From JAVBKV01 sp031553885 (GTDB lineage: Bacteria > Bacteroidota > Bacteroidia > Bacteroidales > Azobacteroidaceae), in contig JAVBKV010000055.1 in NCBI GenBank assembly GCA_031553885.1, positions 1 to 64,000 of the forward strand: a DNA stretch of 64,000 bases, written 5' to 3'. How positions within the stretch are numbered: position 1 is the first letter of the stretch; the number at the start of each line of letters is the position of its first letter. The position numbers and the translations under genes are program-made. Below are positions 1-8,496 of the stretch, in pieces. The notes under the pieces are model-generated. The model was not told the origin of the DNA, ran no database searches, and saw only the letters and a list, made by a program, of their open reading frames with translations.

Positions 1-1740
1 GTTGACGCAGCCGTAACCCGTAAAGTCAATCATTACAGGCTTTTTATTCCTTCTGGCAAACTCCATACCCGATTCGTAGTCGAAGTACTTCGGAGTCACC
101 TCGCCGTGATACAACTTGAAATCCTGGGTATAAAGAGGTGGTGAAAAGGCACTGATCGCCTTCAGGGGAGCTCCCCATAAGCCCGGGACCATGTAAACGG
201 CAAATGCAAAGGAGATAATGGCCATAAACAACCGCGGTACCGAAACATACGAAAGGTCACTGTCGTGTGAAAATTTCAGCTTACCAATCAGGTAAAAGCC
301 CAACAGGACAAATATGATGATCCACAACACCAGGAACACTTCACGATCCAGAATTCCCCAACCGTAAGCCAGGTCGGCCACAGAAAGGAACTTCAAAGCC
401 AAAGCCAGTTCCAGGAAGCCAAGAACAACTTTCACCGCATTGAGCCATCCCCCCGATTTGGGCATGCTCTGCAACCACGAAGGGAAGATAGCAAACAAGG
501 CAAAAGGAATAGCAAGGGCAAGGGAAAAACCGAACATACCGATAGCTGGTCCCGAAATACTACCCATACCTGCTGCCTCAACCAGCAAGGTTCCAATAAT
601 TGGACCCGTACACGAAAATGACACCAACACCAGGGTAAAGGCCATGAAGAATATGCTGACCAGACCCGTAGTAGATTCGGCCTTACTGTCCATCCGGGTA
701 GTCCAGGAAGAAGGCAATGTCAATTCGAAAGCACCAAAGAAGGAAACTGCAAAAACAACCAGCAAGGCGAAGAACAACAGGTTGAAAATGGCGCTGGTTG
801 AAAGCTCGTTCAACGCGCTGGCGCCGAATAGAATCGTAATCAGTAACCCAAGTAACAAATATATAAAAACGATAGACAAGCCGTAAGTCAGGGCATCGGA
901 AATCGCTTTCTTTCGATCCTGTTTAGAACGTTTCAGGAAAAAACTGACAGTCATCGGAATGATCGGCCAGACGCAAGGAGTTAGCAATGCAATCAAACCA
1001 CCGCCAAAACCCAGGACAAAAATCAACCACCAGGATTTAGAGCCGGAAGTTCCCTGCTCCCCGTAAGTCTGAAGCTCTTCGACTACCGGTTTCCACCAGT
1101 CGGAAACGGCACTGTCCGTTCCTTCTACGGCAGTAACGGTAGTTTGAACAGAATCAGGGACAGCAGAGGCTAGTTGTGAATCCGGTTCCGGCTGCTGAGT
1201 CTGCTGGGATGGTTGAGTAACAGCTGGGGCTGCTTTTTCCTGAGATTGAGGTTGTACCTCCTGAGGCTGACCGGTCAACAGAGCGGCCGGAAGGTCTTTT
1301 TTGGTAAATTCAAATTCCGCCGTATTGGGAATGCAATTCTCATCGTTACAGGACATGTAATCGATCATCCCACTGATCTTGAATTTTTCAGGATCGATAA
1401 TCCGGATCTTTTGTGTAAAAGTAGGATTCTCTCCGAACCAGCGAACCTCCATATCAAACATCGGGTCGAATTGCTTGACAATTTTGGAAGAAGTAGTTAC
1501 TTTACCGCTTATCTGAGCCCCTTCCACCTTCTCAAAAACAAAGGAAGTTGAAATCGGACCGCCTTCAGGAAGGTTCATGTCATAAAGATGCCAGCCCTTT
1601 TCTACTGTAGCTTTAAATACAATCTCGCTCTGGTCATTAATGCGAATATCCCACTTTACCGGCTGATGGATCTGGGAATGTACAGAATGAACCGTTAATA
1701 ATAAAAAGAGGATAACGGAATAAACTAATTTATTCATCAT
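1..1740 (-). CDS. dsbD: Thiol:disulfide interchange protein DsbD, C-terminal end cut off by the window
   Basis: This inner-membrane protein moves electrons from cytoplasmic thioredoxin to periplasmic thiol proteins. The reading frame is open from 1740 to the window edge, giving 580 residues. It has a signal peptide, then an N-terminal periplasmic domain with a cysteine pair (C131, C136, in MSCNDENC), and a proline/glutamine-rich linker. A multi-helix membrane core follows with one cysteine near each end (C256 in TPCVWP, C377 in FSCTGP). A C-terminal thioredoxin domain is entered just before the edge, where GYGC carries the first active-site cysteine (C578). Two ATG codons stand in tandem at 1740 and 1737; I took the first. 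It follows the aspartyl protease by 21 bases and probably ends the same operon, where it could reduce the TlpA-like protein encoded upstream. Confidence 0.93.
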   Translation of the reverse strand, partial: MMNKLVYSVILFLLLTVHSVHSQIHQPVKWDIRINDQSEIVFKATVEKGWHLYDMNLPEGGPISTSFVFEKVEGAQISGKVTTSSKIVKQFDPMFDMEVRWFGENPTFTQKIRIIDPEKFKISGMIDYMSCNDENCIPNTAEFEFTKKDLPAALLTGQPQEVQPQSQEKAAPAVTQPSQQTQQPEPDSQLASAVPDSVQTTVTAVEGTDSAVSDWWKPVVEELQTYGEQGTSGSKSWWLIFVLGFGGGLIALLTPCVWPIIPMTVSFFLKRSKQDRKKAISDALTYGLSIVFIYLLLGLLITILFGASALNELSTSAIFNLLFFALLVVFAVSFFGAFELTLPSSWTTRMDSKAESTTGLVSIFFMAFTLVLVSFSCTGPIIGTLLVEAAGMGSISGPAIGMFGFSLALAIPFALFAIFPSWLQSMPKSGGWLNAVKVVLGFLELALALKFLSVADLAYGWGILDREVFLVLWIIIFVLLGFYLIGKLKFSHDSDLSYVSVPRLFMAIISFAFAVYMVPGLWGAPLKAISAFSPPLYTQDFKLYHGEVTPKYFDYESGMEFARRNKKPVMIDFTGYGCVN

Positions 1741-1761
1741 ATTATTTTTAAGGATATTTAT

Positions 1762-3021
1762 TTACTCGATTGGTAATTCAGATCGTTTATTTTCAACAAA
1801 ATGAATCTCCTTTTCCAGAAGATTGATTGTAAAATTATACCTGGAAATAAAGCGTACACCTAGTGATCCGTCTGTTTTTGATTCCCAGTTTTCACCCGCC
1901 TGAAGTGATACAGGCATCTCTTTCAAATGAAAATGATCGATTTTAAAATCGACACATTTTCCGTTAAAGGTAGGAGTCGCCTTCCCGAAACTAACTGTAC
2001 TGGTCTGAGATTCGGGAACAAATCCGCTTACCAGGAGTTTATTTTTCCGGACAAAAGAACTGAATCCGATCAAATAGTAATTCGCCCCCGTATCAAAGGC
2101 AAAATGTCCGTCTACATATCCATTTCCGGTCAGATCTATCGAACCGGGAATTACAGGAACACTGGCCGGGACAATAATATCGACAATTTCACCTTCTTTA
2201 CCATAATCGTACCTGCCAAAATTATACAGTAAAAGAAAATTTTCATCCAGATCAAACCGGGCAATATACATTTTAAGAATGTTCAATCCAATTATCCCGT
2301 CAACACCCGCCCGTACCCGTTCGAACAGAGCAATATTCTGATTGGTCAGTCTGAGCGTATCCAGATATACAATATTACCGGAAGAAATGGAAACCGCCAT
2401 ATTACCTCCGACAACAGAAGCTTGTTGATTTCCGGTGACCTTTAATCCCAGGGAATCAGACAGATTCCGGGAGGTCGCCATTCCATCCGCACCACTATCA
2501 AACAAAAAATGAAGTTCCCTTGGATAATTATTGATCCGGATAGTAAGCAATATAGAACCAGTTTCGGTTACCGTAAGCGGAATCCTGGCCTGCAATCGTG
2601 ATTCCTGATAGCGATTTCGTCCGAAGAGCCAGTCGAAATAATCCACATAAACAATCCTGTTCGTTTTATCTAAAAAAACGCCGGTTTCTTTCTGTTCTTT
2701 TCCGGTTTCTTTGATGAACACAATTACCTTCCGATAACCGTTGGGCATTTCTGCCGGTGTTTCCGAAATTAACCGGATGTATTCGAAATTCTTCCTGTTG
2801 AAAATTGTTTGCATCAGGTTTTCGGATGCAGGCCAGGTAGTCGTGCTGACGGCAAAATTATCCGCAACAACACCCTGCAACAAAGAAATGTCTTCGGCAA
2901 CGATTGCCTCTTCCAGTTTTTTTATCGCCTCTCCTATCGTAAGATTACTACTCTGTCCGCATACCCCGGCTGAATAAGATAAAATACTAATGAAAATAAT
3001 CCGGATTATTTTGGTTTTCAT
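1762..3021 (-). CDS. Secreted two-lobed retropepsin-like aspartyl protease
   Basis: This is a predicted exported aspartic endopeptidase of 419 residues. A signal peptide ends near C21; the residue before it is Val, so a lipobox is doubtful. Residues about 25-145 form an N-terminal domain without a recognisable family. Two protease lobes follow. Lobe 1 has FDSGAD (catalytic D175) and the closing DGIIGLN at 241-247. Lobe 2 has FDTGAN (D310) and DGSLG at 384-388. Each lobe therefore carries both the active-site and the psi-loop-like elements, so one chain could form a complete pepsin-style active site. There is no PDZ domain. It sits 31 bases after the TlpA gene and 21 before dsbD. The substrate is unknown; a role in processing proteins or peptides handled by the SusCD system is inference. 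Confidence 0.8.
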   Translation of the reverse strand: MKTKIIRIIFISILSYSAGVCGQSSNLTIGEAIKKLEEAIVAEDISLLQGVVADNFAVSTTTWPASENLMQTIFNRKNFEYIRLISETPAEMPNGYRKVIVFIKETGKEQKETGVFLDKTNRIVYVDYFDWLFGRNRYQESRLQARIPLTVTETGSILLTIRINNYPRELHFLFDSGADGMATSRNLSDSLGLKVTGNQQASVVGGNMAVSISSGNIVYLDTLRLTNQNIALFERVRAGVDGIIGLNILKMYIARFDLDENFLLLYNFGRYDYGKEGEIVDIIVPASVPVIPGSIDLTGNGYVDGHFAFDTGANYYLIGFSSFVRKNKLLVSGFVPESQTSTVSFGKATPTFNGKCVDFKIDHFHLKEMPVSLQAGENWESKTDGSLGVRFISRYNFTINLLEKEIHFVENKRSELPIE

Positions 3022-3052
3022 GCAGGTTAATCTATGTTTGTTTTTGCAATGT

Positions 3053-4441
3053 TTACTTTTTCAATTGCTCTTCAACCATTATCCGGAGGGAAGGATTGGT
3101 AGGCAAAGGGGCATTGTCGGTTACGATATTTCCGTTTTTACCGAATACCATAAACCGGGGAATGCCTTTTATGTTATACAATTTAGCCACTTCGCTGGAC
3201 AACCCGTTTCCACCGAATAACTGAACTCCGGTGAGCCCTTCCTGTTTGATAAAGTCCAGCCATTTTTGCTTATCCTTGACATTATCCAGGGAAATACTCA
3301 GAAAAACAATATCTGTATTCGTATGGTATTCTTTTTCCAGCGCCTTCAATGCCGGAATTTCTTTTCGACAGGGACCGCACCAGGTTGCCCAAACATCTAC
3401 AACGACTACTTTTCCTTTGAAATCGGAAAGCGAAACTTTCTTATCATTAACATCCGTCCCGGAAAAATCCAGGGTTTTCAATCCGGAATCACCCTGGTCC
3501 AGTTTAACCAGCAGTTCGTTGATCCGATCCTTTTGATCAGACGTCTGAATGTATTTCCCATACTCGCTGTTGAATTGTTGTAATTCGGTATAGGTTTTCA
3601 TTTTTTCAGCAAGAGCAAGTGTCCATTCTCCTTTCAACTGATTATTTTTAACGGCGTCTACCGTTTGTTTGTTATCGATCGGTTTTCCTGAAAATATTCC
3701 CTGAACATTAAATATACTTTGAAGAAGTTGTATCCCGAAAGGGTAACGTAATAAATCGTCGGTAGCGGTCAATTGTGCGATATCGGTTTTTGTATAAAAA
3801 TCGACCAGATCGTCTTTGACCGGTTGAACCATTCTTGGAGTCAGTATAAACCAATAAGCATAGCGCAAGAGATCATAATTCCTGAACATCCTGAAAACCG
3901 CATCAAATTTCGGATTACCGGTATTGGATCGAAAAGAACCTGCTTTTTCTGCACAACCAGACAGCAGCGGAAAGAAATCAACATACGTACTGGGTTGACC
4001 GTTTATATAACCGGCTTTCATTGTCGGATAAAGTGATTTGTATTCCAATAGAGCAACCTCGTTATGCCATTGAGCCATAGCCGTATTCTCCGGCGAGTTC
4101 TTGCCAATCAGGACATAACTGCTGTCATTTACCGAGATATTGAGGCGATCTCCCGGCTTAAAATAAAAAACATATTTACCTTGTATCGATTTGTTCGTTC
4201 CGCTTCCAATCACATAAAATCCATCTCCCTGGGATTCAAATGCAAAACCAAAATATTTATTATCCGATATTTTGCAGGAAGCGATTTCATCCAGGCGTCC
4301 GGAAAGTACCCGGTACAATTTCACTTCAGAATCTTTTATTTTAACGCCCCGGTCCCACGTTCCAAAAACGACCGCCGGATCTGAAGCATGAGTACTTACA
4401 AGACCCAGCAAAAAGAACATTACTAATAACCCTTTTTTCAT
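3053..4441 (-). CDS. TlpA/ResA-family thiol-disulfide oxidoreductase with a large N-terminal domain
   Basis: This is a periplasmic or envelope thioredoxin-like reductase of 462 residues. It has a signal peptide (about 1-19), then about 300 residues of the N-terminal kind (DUF4369-like) that often precedes TlpA domains in Bacteroidota. The thioredoxin fold runs from about 320, with active site WCGPC at 354-358 and a cis-proline in KGIPRF near 433. No lipobox cysteine is present. It lies 11 bases after the EEP gene and before the aspartyl protease, inside the SusCD operon. DsbD two genes downstream is the obvious electron donor. Many Bacteroidota SusCD loci without glycoside hydrolases carry such TlpA proteins; their substrates are mostly unknown. 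Confidence 0.88.
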   Translation of the reverse strand: MKKGLLVMFFLLGLVSTHASDPAVVFGTWDRGVKIKDSEVKLYRVLSGRLDEIASCKISDNKYFGFAFESQGDGFYVIGSGTNKSIQGKYVFYFKPGDRLNISVNDSSYVLIGKNSPENTAMAQWHNEVALLEYKSLYPTMKAGYINGQPSTYVDFFPLLSGCAEKAGSFRSNTGNPKFDAVFRMFRNYDLLRYAYWFILTPRMVQPVKDDLVDFYTKTDIAQLTATDDLLRYPFGIQLLQSIFNVQGIFSGKPIDNKQTVDAVKNNQLKGEWTLALAEKMKTYTELQQFNSEYGKYIQTSDQKDRINELLVKLDQGDSGLKTLDFSGTDVNDKKVSLSDFKGKVVVVDVWATWCGPCRKEIPALKALEKEYHTNTDIVFLSISLDNVKDKQKWLDFIKQEGLTGVQLFGGNGLSSEVAKLYNIKGIPRFMVFGKNGNIVTDNAPLPTNPSLRIMVEEQLKK

Positions 4442-4452
4442 CTTCTCTGTTA

Positions 4453-5580
4453 TTATTTAAATTTTGTCACGTTAACAATGGTTTTAACCGGAAAATGATC
4501 CGATATATTAGGGGTCGGAGTGTCTGTAATAACCCCGTAACTTACGCAGCTATTCTGAAGGCCGGGAGATACCAGTATGTGATCGTACCGGTAATTACCG
4601 GATGTAACGTTCGTGGTATTTTCTCCTGCCGGAGTTCCGAGCAGTTGATAGATTCCCTTGTAATTATTATTGTTGAAGTTATCCATGGTTTGGTAATTTT
4701 TGCCATCGCCATATACACTTTTATCGTAAGAAGAAAGAGCATGTAAATCCCCGCAAACCATTGTTCCGTCCAATAAGCGGGAATTTCCGTATGATTTCAG
4801 GTTTGAAGTGATTACATCCGATTCCTGGATGCGTTTAGTTTCATCTGCCTCTTCATTGAGTTGGGTAATCCCGATTCCCACATTGCAACAGTTCGCAATC
4901 AGTAGTCCATTCGTCAAGCCGGATTGTATTTTAACGGCATCAGTAATCGGATATTTAGATGAAATTCCCAGGTTATATCCGGAAGAAACCTGAAAAAATT
5001 CAGTATATGAATGTCCGATCTGCAGGTTCTCCGCAAAAGACTTCAGCATATCGGCTGAGTATTCCTTCAACTCCTGATAACAAATAATATCCGGATTCTG
5101 AGCTTTGGCAAAATCCCTGAACCGGTTAATAACGGCTGAATTGTTTGGAGAAGTTCCGGTTTTCCCTGCAAAACCATCTTTTATGTTATAGGTTATAATA
5201 GAAATTTCATCTTTAGGTCGATTTATGGGAAGTACCTTGACAGGGTAAAGGACCGGATCCAGTCCGGGTCTTGAGAAAACCAGGTTGGTTACCAGAGTCT
5301 CCGATGTTTCATTGGGTTGAGCATTCAATGTTATTAAACCTTTATCTGAAGTAACTGTCAGCCAACTCACTGAGTTTTCGGAAGACACAGACCATCCGGT
5401 ATTGGCTGTGATCTGAATTTTCTTTTCAAACACTTCATAAGCAAATGTTACTCCGCCGGAAGGGGAAACGACAAAAGCATCGTAGCGTAACTTATCAGCC
5501 TCATCCTGCGTACAGCCCATACCTAAACCCAAAAGGGTGCAGATAACCAATATCATCTTATTTTTTCCTGAGATTCTCAT
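4453..5580 (-). CDS. BACON domain plus endonuclease/exonuclease/phosphatase-fold lipoprotein with altered catalytic residues
   Basis: This is a surface or periplasmic lipoprotein of 375 residues (lipobox cysteine C23 after GLGMG). Residues about 35-118 look like a BACON beta-sandwich, used for binding in Bacteroidota. Residues 126-375 are an EEP (DNase I/sphingomyelinase/inositol-phosphatase) fold: ITYNIKDG at 128-135, metal-binding E170 in CYQE, YDHILVSP with D333, and SDHFP with D361 and H362. Two family motifs deviate. The usual T-H-L appears as T-Q-L (Q240), and the usual GDxN appears as GDLH (H280). The enzyme may be inactive, or use a rearranged active site. It is 65 bases downstream of the T9SS-type protein and 11 upstream of the TlpA gene. 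Confidence 0.8.
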   Translation of the reverse strand: MRISGKNKMILVICTLLGLGMGCTQDEADKLRYDAFVVSPSGGVTFAYEVFEKKIQITANTGWSVSSENSVSWLTVTSDKGLITLNAQPNETSETLVTNLVFSRPGLDPVLYPVKVLPINRPKDEISIITYNIKDGFAGKTGTSPNNSAVINRFRDFAKAQNPDIICYQELKEYSADMLKSFAENLQIGHSYTEFFQVSSGYNLGISSKYPITDAVKIQSGLTNGLLIANCCNVGIGITQLNEEADETKRIQESDVITSNLKSYGNSRLLDGTMVCGDLHALSSYDKSVYGDGKNYQTMDNFNNNNYKGIYQLLGTPAGENTTNVTSGNYRYDHILVSPGLQNSCVSYGVITDTPTPNISDHFPVKTIVNVTKFK

Positions 5581-5645
5581 ATTTGTTTTTTATGTGGCAG
5601 GGACCAGTCGGGCCCCTGCCTGTTTAATTATAATGCTTTTCAGAA

Positions 5646-6983
5646 TCAGCGAACAATAACTTTCCGGGAGCTTGTATTCGAACGCACGATATAAACTCCT
5701 TTGGGCAATTGTTTTTTTGCATCCAGCTTCTGTCCGCTGATTGTATATACGTTCAGATTTGCGTTGGGATCGGTACTCTTCACATAGCCGTTCTCCACGT
5801 ATACTGTGAAAGAATCATTCCCTACGTTATGAATGCCGGAAGGGGATCCATTGACCAAGGTAAATTTATAAGTACTCACATAATTCCATGCAGTAGTCTG
5901 CTCCGCATTTACAGTTCCGATCCCCATAAAAGAATTAACGGTCGCTGTTGTAAAGGTAATACCATCTTTACCTCCGTGGTTCCAGTTTTTATCAGCAGCC
6001 ATAATACCCAACTCTCCGTTTCGGATGTCTTTCAGTAAAAAGGGTTTGGCATCTGAGTACAATCCATAGGACTCGTTGTGTCCCAAGTATAGGTTCGGAT
6101 ATCGTTTATTGACAATGTATACCTGAGCATTTTCTCCCGGTACAGGCAAAAATTTCCATAAAGAAGAATCTGCAGATGCCGGATTCGCATCTTTAGCAAT
6201 ACGGGAAATTATTGAATTAGCTCCGCTTGTTTTGGCAAACAAGACCCGTCCATTATAATTCGCATTGGTCGAAATCATATCGATTGTATACCATTTCTCG
6301 TTTCCGGCTGTGCTCAGCTGCGGATAAGGACGTGCAGCCATATCTGCTTCCGAAACGAATATCCATGCTTTTTCGCTTTTCATGATCACCTCATTGGTGG
6401 GGAGATCGTATTCATCTTCAATATCGGCTTCAAGCACTGCAAACTTCTTTAGGGAGTCAGCTACTGCAAGCAGCTTGTTTGTTGATCCGACGCGCTTGAT
6501 AATTGCAAAGTTGGATTTATCTCCGATTACTTTTATTTCAAACGAAGCATTCCCATCTGTATTGGTATAAAAAAGGTCCTTGCAGTTTACTCCATCCTCA
6601 CCCTGGCAAGTAGTTGTACCTGTTCCTAAAGCCATTTTATTACCGGTTTTTTTATTGATCAGGGAGTAAGACCCACTACCGGCATCGACCACTTTCCAAA
6701 GTTGTAAATCCTTGTTTTGATTGATATTATAAACATATCCAAAAACCTGACTGGAACCATTTCCACCCCGCGAGGTCATAAACCAACCTGCTTTATTCAG
6801 ACTCCCGTTATCCAAAAAGTTCGGAGTGACCCTATTCACCAGGGGATTAGCCCCATTTTGAATATAATACCAATATTCATTACTTCCATTACTCACCCTG
6901 ACATTAGACGGTAACTGAGCCCATACATGTTGAGTTACAAACAAAACAAAAAAAACGGTTAACAGGTAAAAAAAATTCTTCAT
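5646..6983 (-). CDS. Secreted protein with lectin-like repeats and a type IX-style C-terminal sorting domain
   Basis: The 445-residue protein has a signal peptide ending at VWAQ (about residue 23) and no lipobox. The body holds repeated segments such as WYYIQNG, WKVVDAGSGSYSLINKKTG and WYTIDMIS, which recall ricin-B-like or other beta-trefoil carbohydrate-binding modules. The fold call is weak. The last 60 or so residues have the pattern of a type IX secretion C-terminal domain: VYTISGQKL, then LPKGVYIV and KVIVR at the very end. I infer transport across the outer membrane and surface anchoring or release. The gene lies 40 bases after susD, the place where surface glycan-binding proteins often sit in SusCD loci, so it may capture substrate. 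Confidence 0.65.
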   Translation of the reverse strand: MKNFFYLLTVFFVLFVTQHVWAQLPSNVRVSNGSNEYWYYIQNGANPLVNRVTPNFLDNGSLNKAGWFMTSRGGNGSSQVFGYVYNINQNKDLQLWKVVDAGSGSYSLINKKTGNKMALGTGTTTCQGEDGVNCKDLFYTNTDGNASFEIKVIGDKSNFAIIKRVGSTNKLLAVADSLKKFAVLEADIEDEYDLPTNEVIMKSEKAWIFVSEADMAARPYPQLSTAGNEKWYTIDMISTNANYNGRVLFAKTSGANSIISRIAKDANPASADSSLWKFLPVPGENAQVYIVNKRYPNLYLGHNESYGLYSDAKPFLLKDIRNGELGIMAADKNWNHGGKDGITFTTATVNSFMGIGTVNAEQTTAWNYVSTYKFTLVNGSPSGIHNVGNDSFTVYVENGYVKSTDPNANLNVYTISGQKLDAKKQLPKGVYIVRSNTSSRKVIVR

Positions 6984-7023
6984 GATATAATCAATTAAAT
7001 TATTAATAAAAAGTCATTCATTA

Positions 7024-8478
7024 CTAACGTTTGTTATACACCTCCGGAGTGTTATTTTTCAAATAGGTATCCTGCTCCAGTACCACCCAGGAAATTGGAG
7101 AGATCAACAGGTAAGAGGTCGGATCCAGTATGTACTCCTTCTGTGAACCATAAGCAGAATTAGGGTTGGCCGGATAGGTTTTCTTCGGTATGATGGCATA
7201 TTTCGGATCTTTGCTTAAACGGCGAATATCAAAGTACCGGTTATAGCCGAACAACAGTTCCTTCCTGCGTTCTTCCAGGATAATCTCCATGGCATCTTTT
7301 TCGGCTGCAGGATTGGGTTTTTCTTTCGAATTGTAATTCCTGATCCGTTTTCCCCTTAATGTGTTGATGTAAGACATCGCTTCCTGCAAATTTCCTTCCC
7401 GGGCATAACACTCCGCCAGCATCAGCATTACTTCTGAGGTTCTCAATCCGGTTGTATTCATGGCAAACTGCGTTCCCTGCAACTGATAACGTGTTGTATA
7501 GGCATTGTCATCCACATTTCCGGGTTTCGCATCATCCGGTTTGAAAAAATACGGGTCAAATCTACAGTCATCCGGCTCCTTCTCAAACAATAGTTTCAAT
7601 GGAGGAGACAATGACGGACGGTCTACACTGGAAACCAGACCGTATAATAAATTCTCCGGTTGTTCGGCAGTCACTACTTTACCCTTGTTTCTGGCACAAT
7701 ATTCAACCAGATCAAACAACTGGCTGTTCAATTTATAAGACTCCAATGCAGCCGCTTTTGCCAACGCATATTCCTGCTTCTGGAAATGGACTTTCGCTTT
7801 CAGGGCCCAGCCGGCAGCCTGGGACGGGTGATATGGGTTAACCGGCGTGTTGGATAATCCCGGCAAAGCCTCATCGATCGTTCTTTCAACAAAGTCATAT
7901 ACCTCCTTAACAGTTGCCTGTGTCATCTGTTTTTCTACATCAAAAGCGTCCCGGATCGGAACAGCAAGATCGGTAGCAGCCGTGGCAGGATCATACGGTT
8001 TTGCATACGTATTAACCAGGTAAAAATGCCTGAAAGCCACTAATAATTTAGCCTCGGCTTTTGTCCTTTCTTTCAATTCAGCATCTCCTTTGGCCTCATC
8101 GATATAGGTCAATATGATATTGTAACGGGCTATTGCATTATAATGAGACACATAGTCTCCTGTCCCGACCATATAGTCAATCCGGTTGTATTTTACAGGA
8201 TCATTCAAATACAGGTAATTAATTTTGGAATAATTCAATGCTGTAGACTGAAGCATGAATTCCGGATTTACCCAGGTTTCATCCGTCAGTCCATCGATCG
8301 ATCCCGCCGAATAAACCGTGTATGTTTCAAGATTCAGCATATCGGCGTAGTCCTGCACATTTTCAAGAACCAATTCTCCCTTGGGAACCACATCCAGGTA
8401 ATCATCAAACAAACTGCATGAGCTCAGTGTCAACAAAATGATGATTCCGGTAACTATATTAATTCTGTTTTTTTTCAT
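7024..8478 (-). CDS. SusD/RagB-family nutrient-binding lipoprotein
   Basis: This is the outer-membrane lipoprotein lid of the SusC channel encoded just upstream (18 bases apart). It has 484 residues and a lipobox cysteine at C21 (TLSSC), then SLFDDYLDVVPKG, the usual SusD start. Helical TPR-like segments follow, including ARYNIILTYIDEAKGD and AKLLVAFRHFYLVNTYAKPY, and the C-terminal SusD hallmark LTPISWV-like LISPISWVVLEQ near the end. The binding specificity cannot be read from the sequence. The absence of glycoside hydrolases nearby argues against a classical polysaccharide locus. Confidence 0.93.
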   Translation of the reverse strand: MKKNRINIVTGIIILLTLSSCSLFDDYLDVVPKGELVLENVQDYADMLNLETYTVYSAGSIDGLTDETWVNPEFMLQSTALNYSKINYLYLNDPVKYNRIDYMVGTGDYVSHYNAIARYNIILTYIDEAKGDAELKERTKAEAKLLVAFRHFYLVNTYAKPYDPATAATDLAVPIRDAFDVEKQMTQATVKEVYDFVERTIDEALPGLSNTPVNPYHPSQAAGWALKAKVHFQKQEYALAKAAALESYKLNSQLFDLVEYCARNKGKVVTAEQPENLLYGLVSSVDRPSLSPPLKLLFEKEPDDCRFDPYFFKPDDAKPGNVDDNAYTTRYQLQGTQFAMNTTGLRTSEVMLMLAECYAREGNLQEAMSYINTLRGKRIRNYNSKEKPNPAAEKDAMEIILEERRKELLFGYNRYFDIRRLSKDPKYAIIPKKTYPANPNSAYGSQKEYILDPTSYLLISPISWVVLEQDTYLKNNTPEVYNKR

Positions 8479-8496
8479 TGCTCTATTTTTTATTTG

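Noticed and set aside
440..886. A 148-codon open frame on the plus strand
   Set aside because: It lies antisense inside dsbD, which has clear motifs and a signal peptide. The plus-strand product has no family features.
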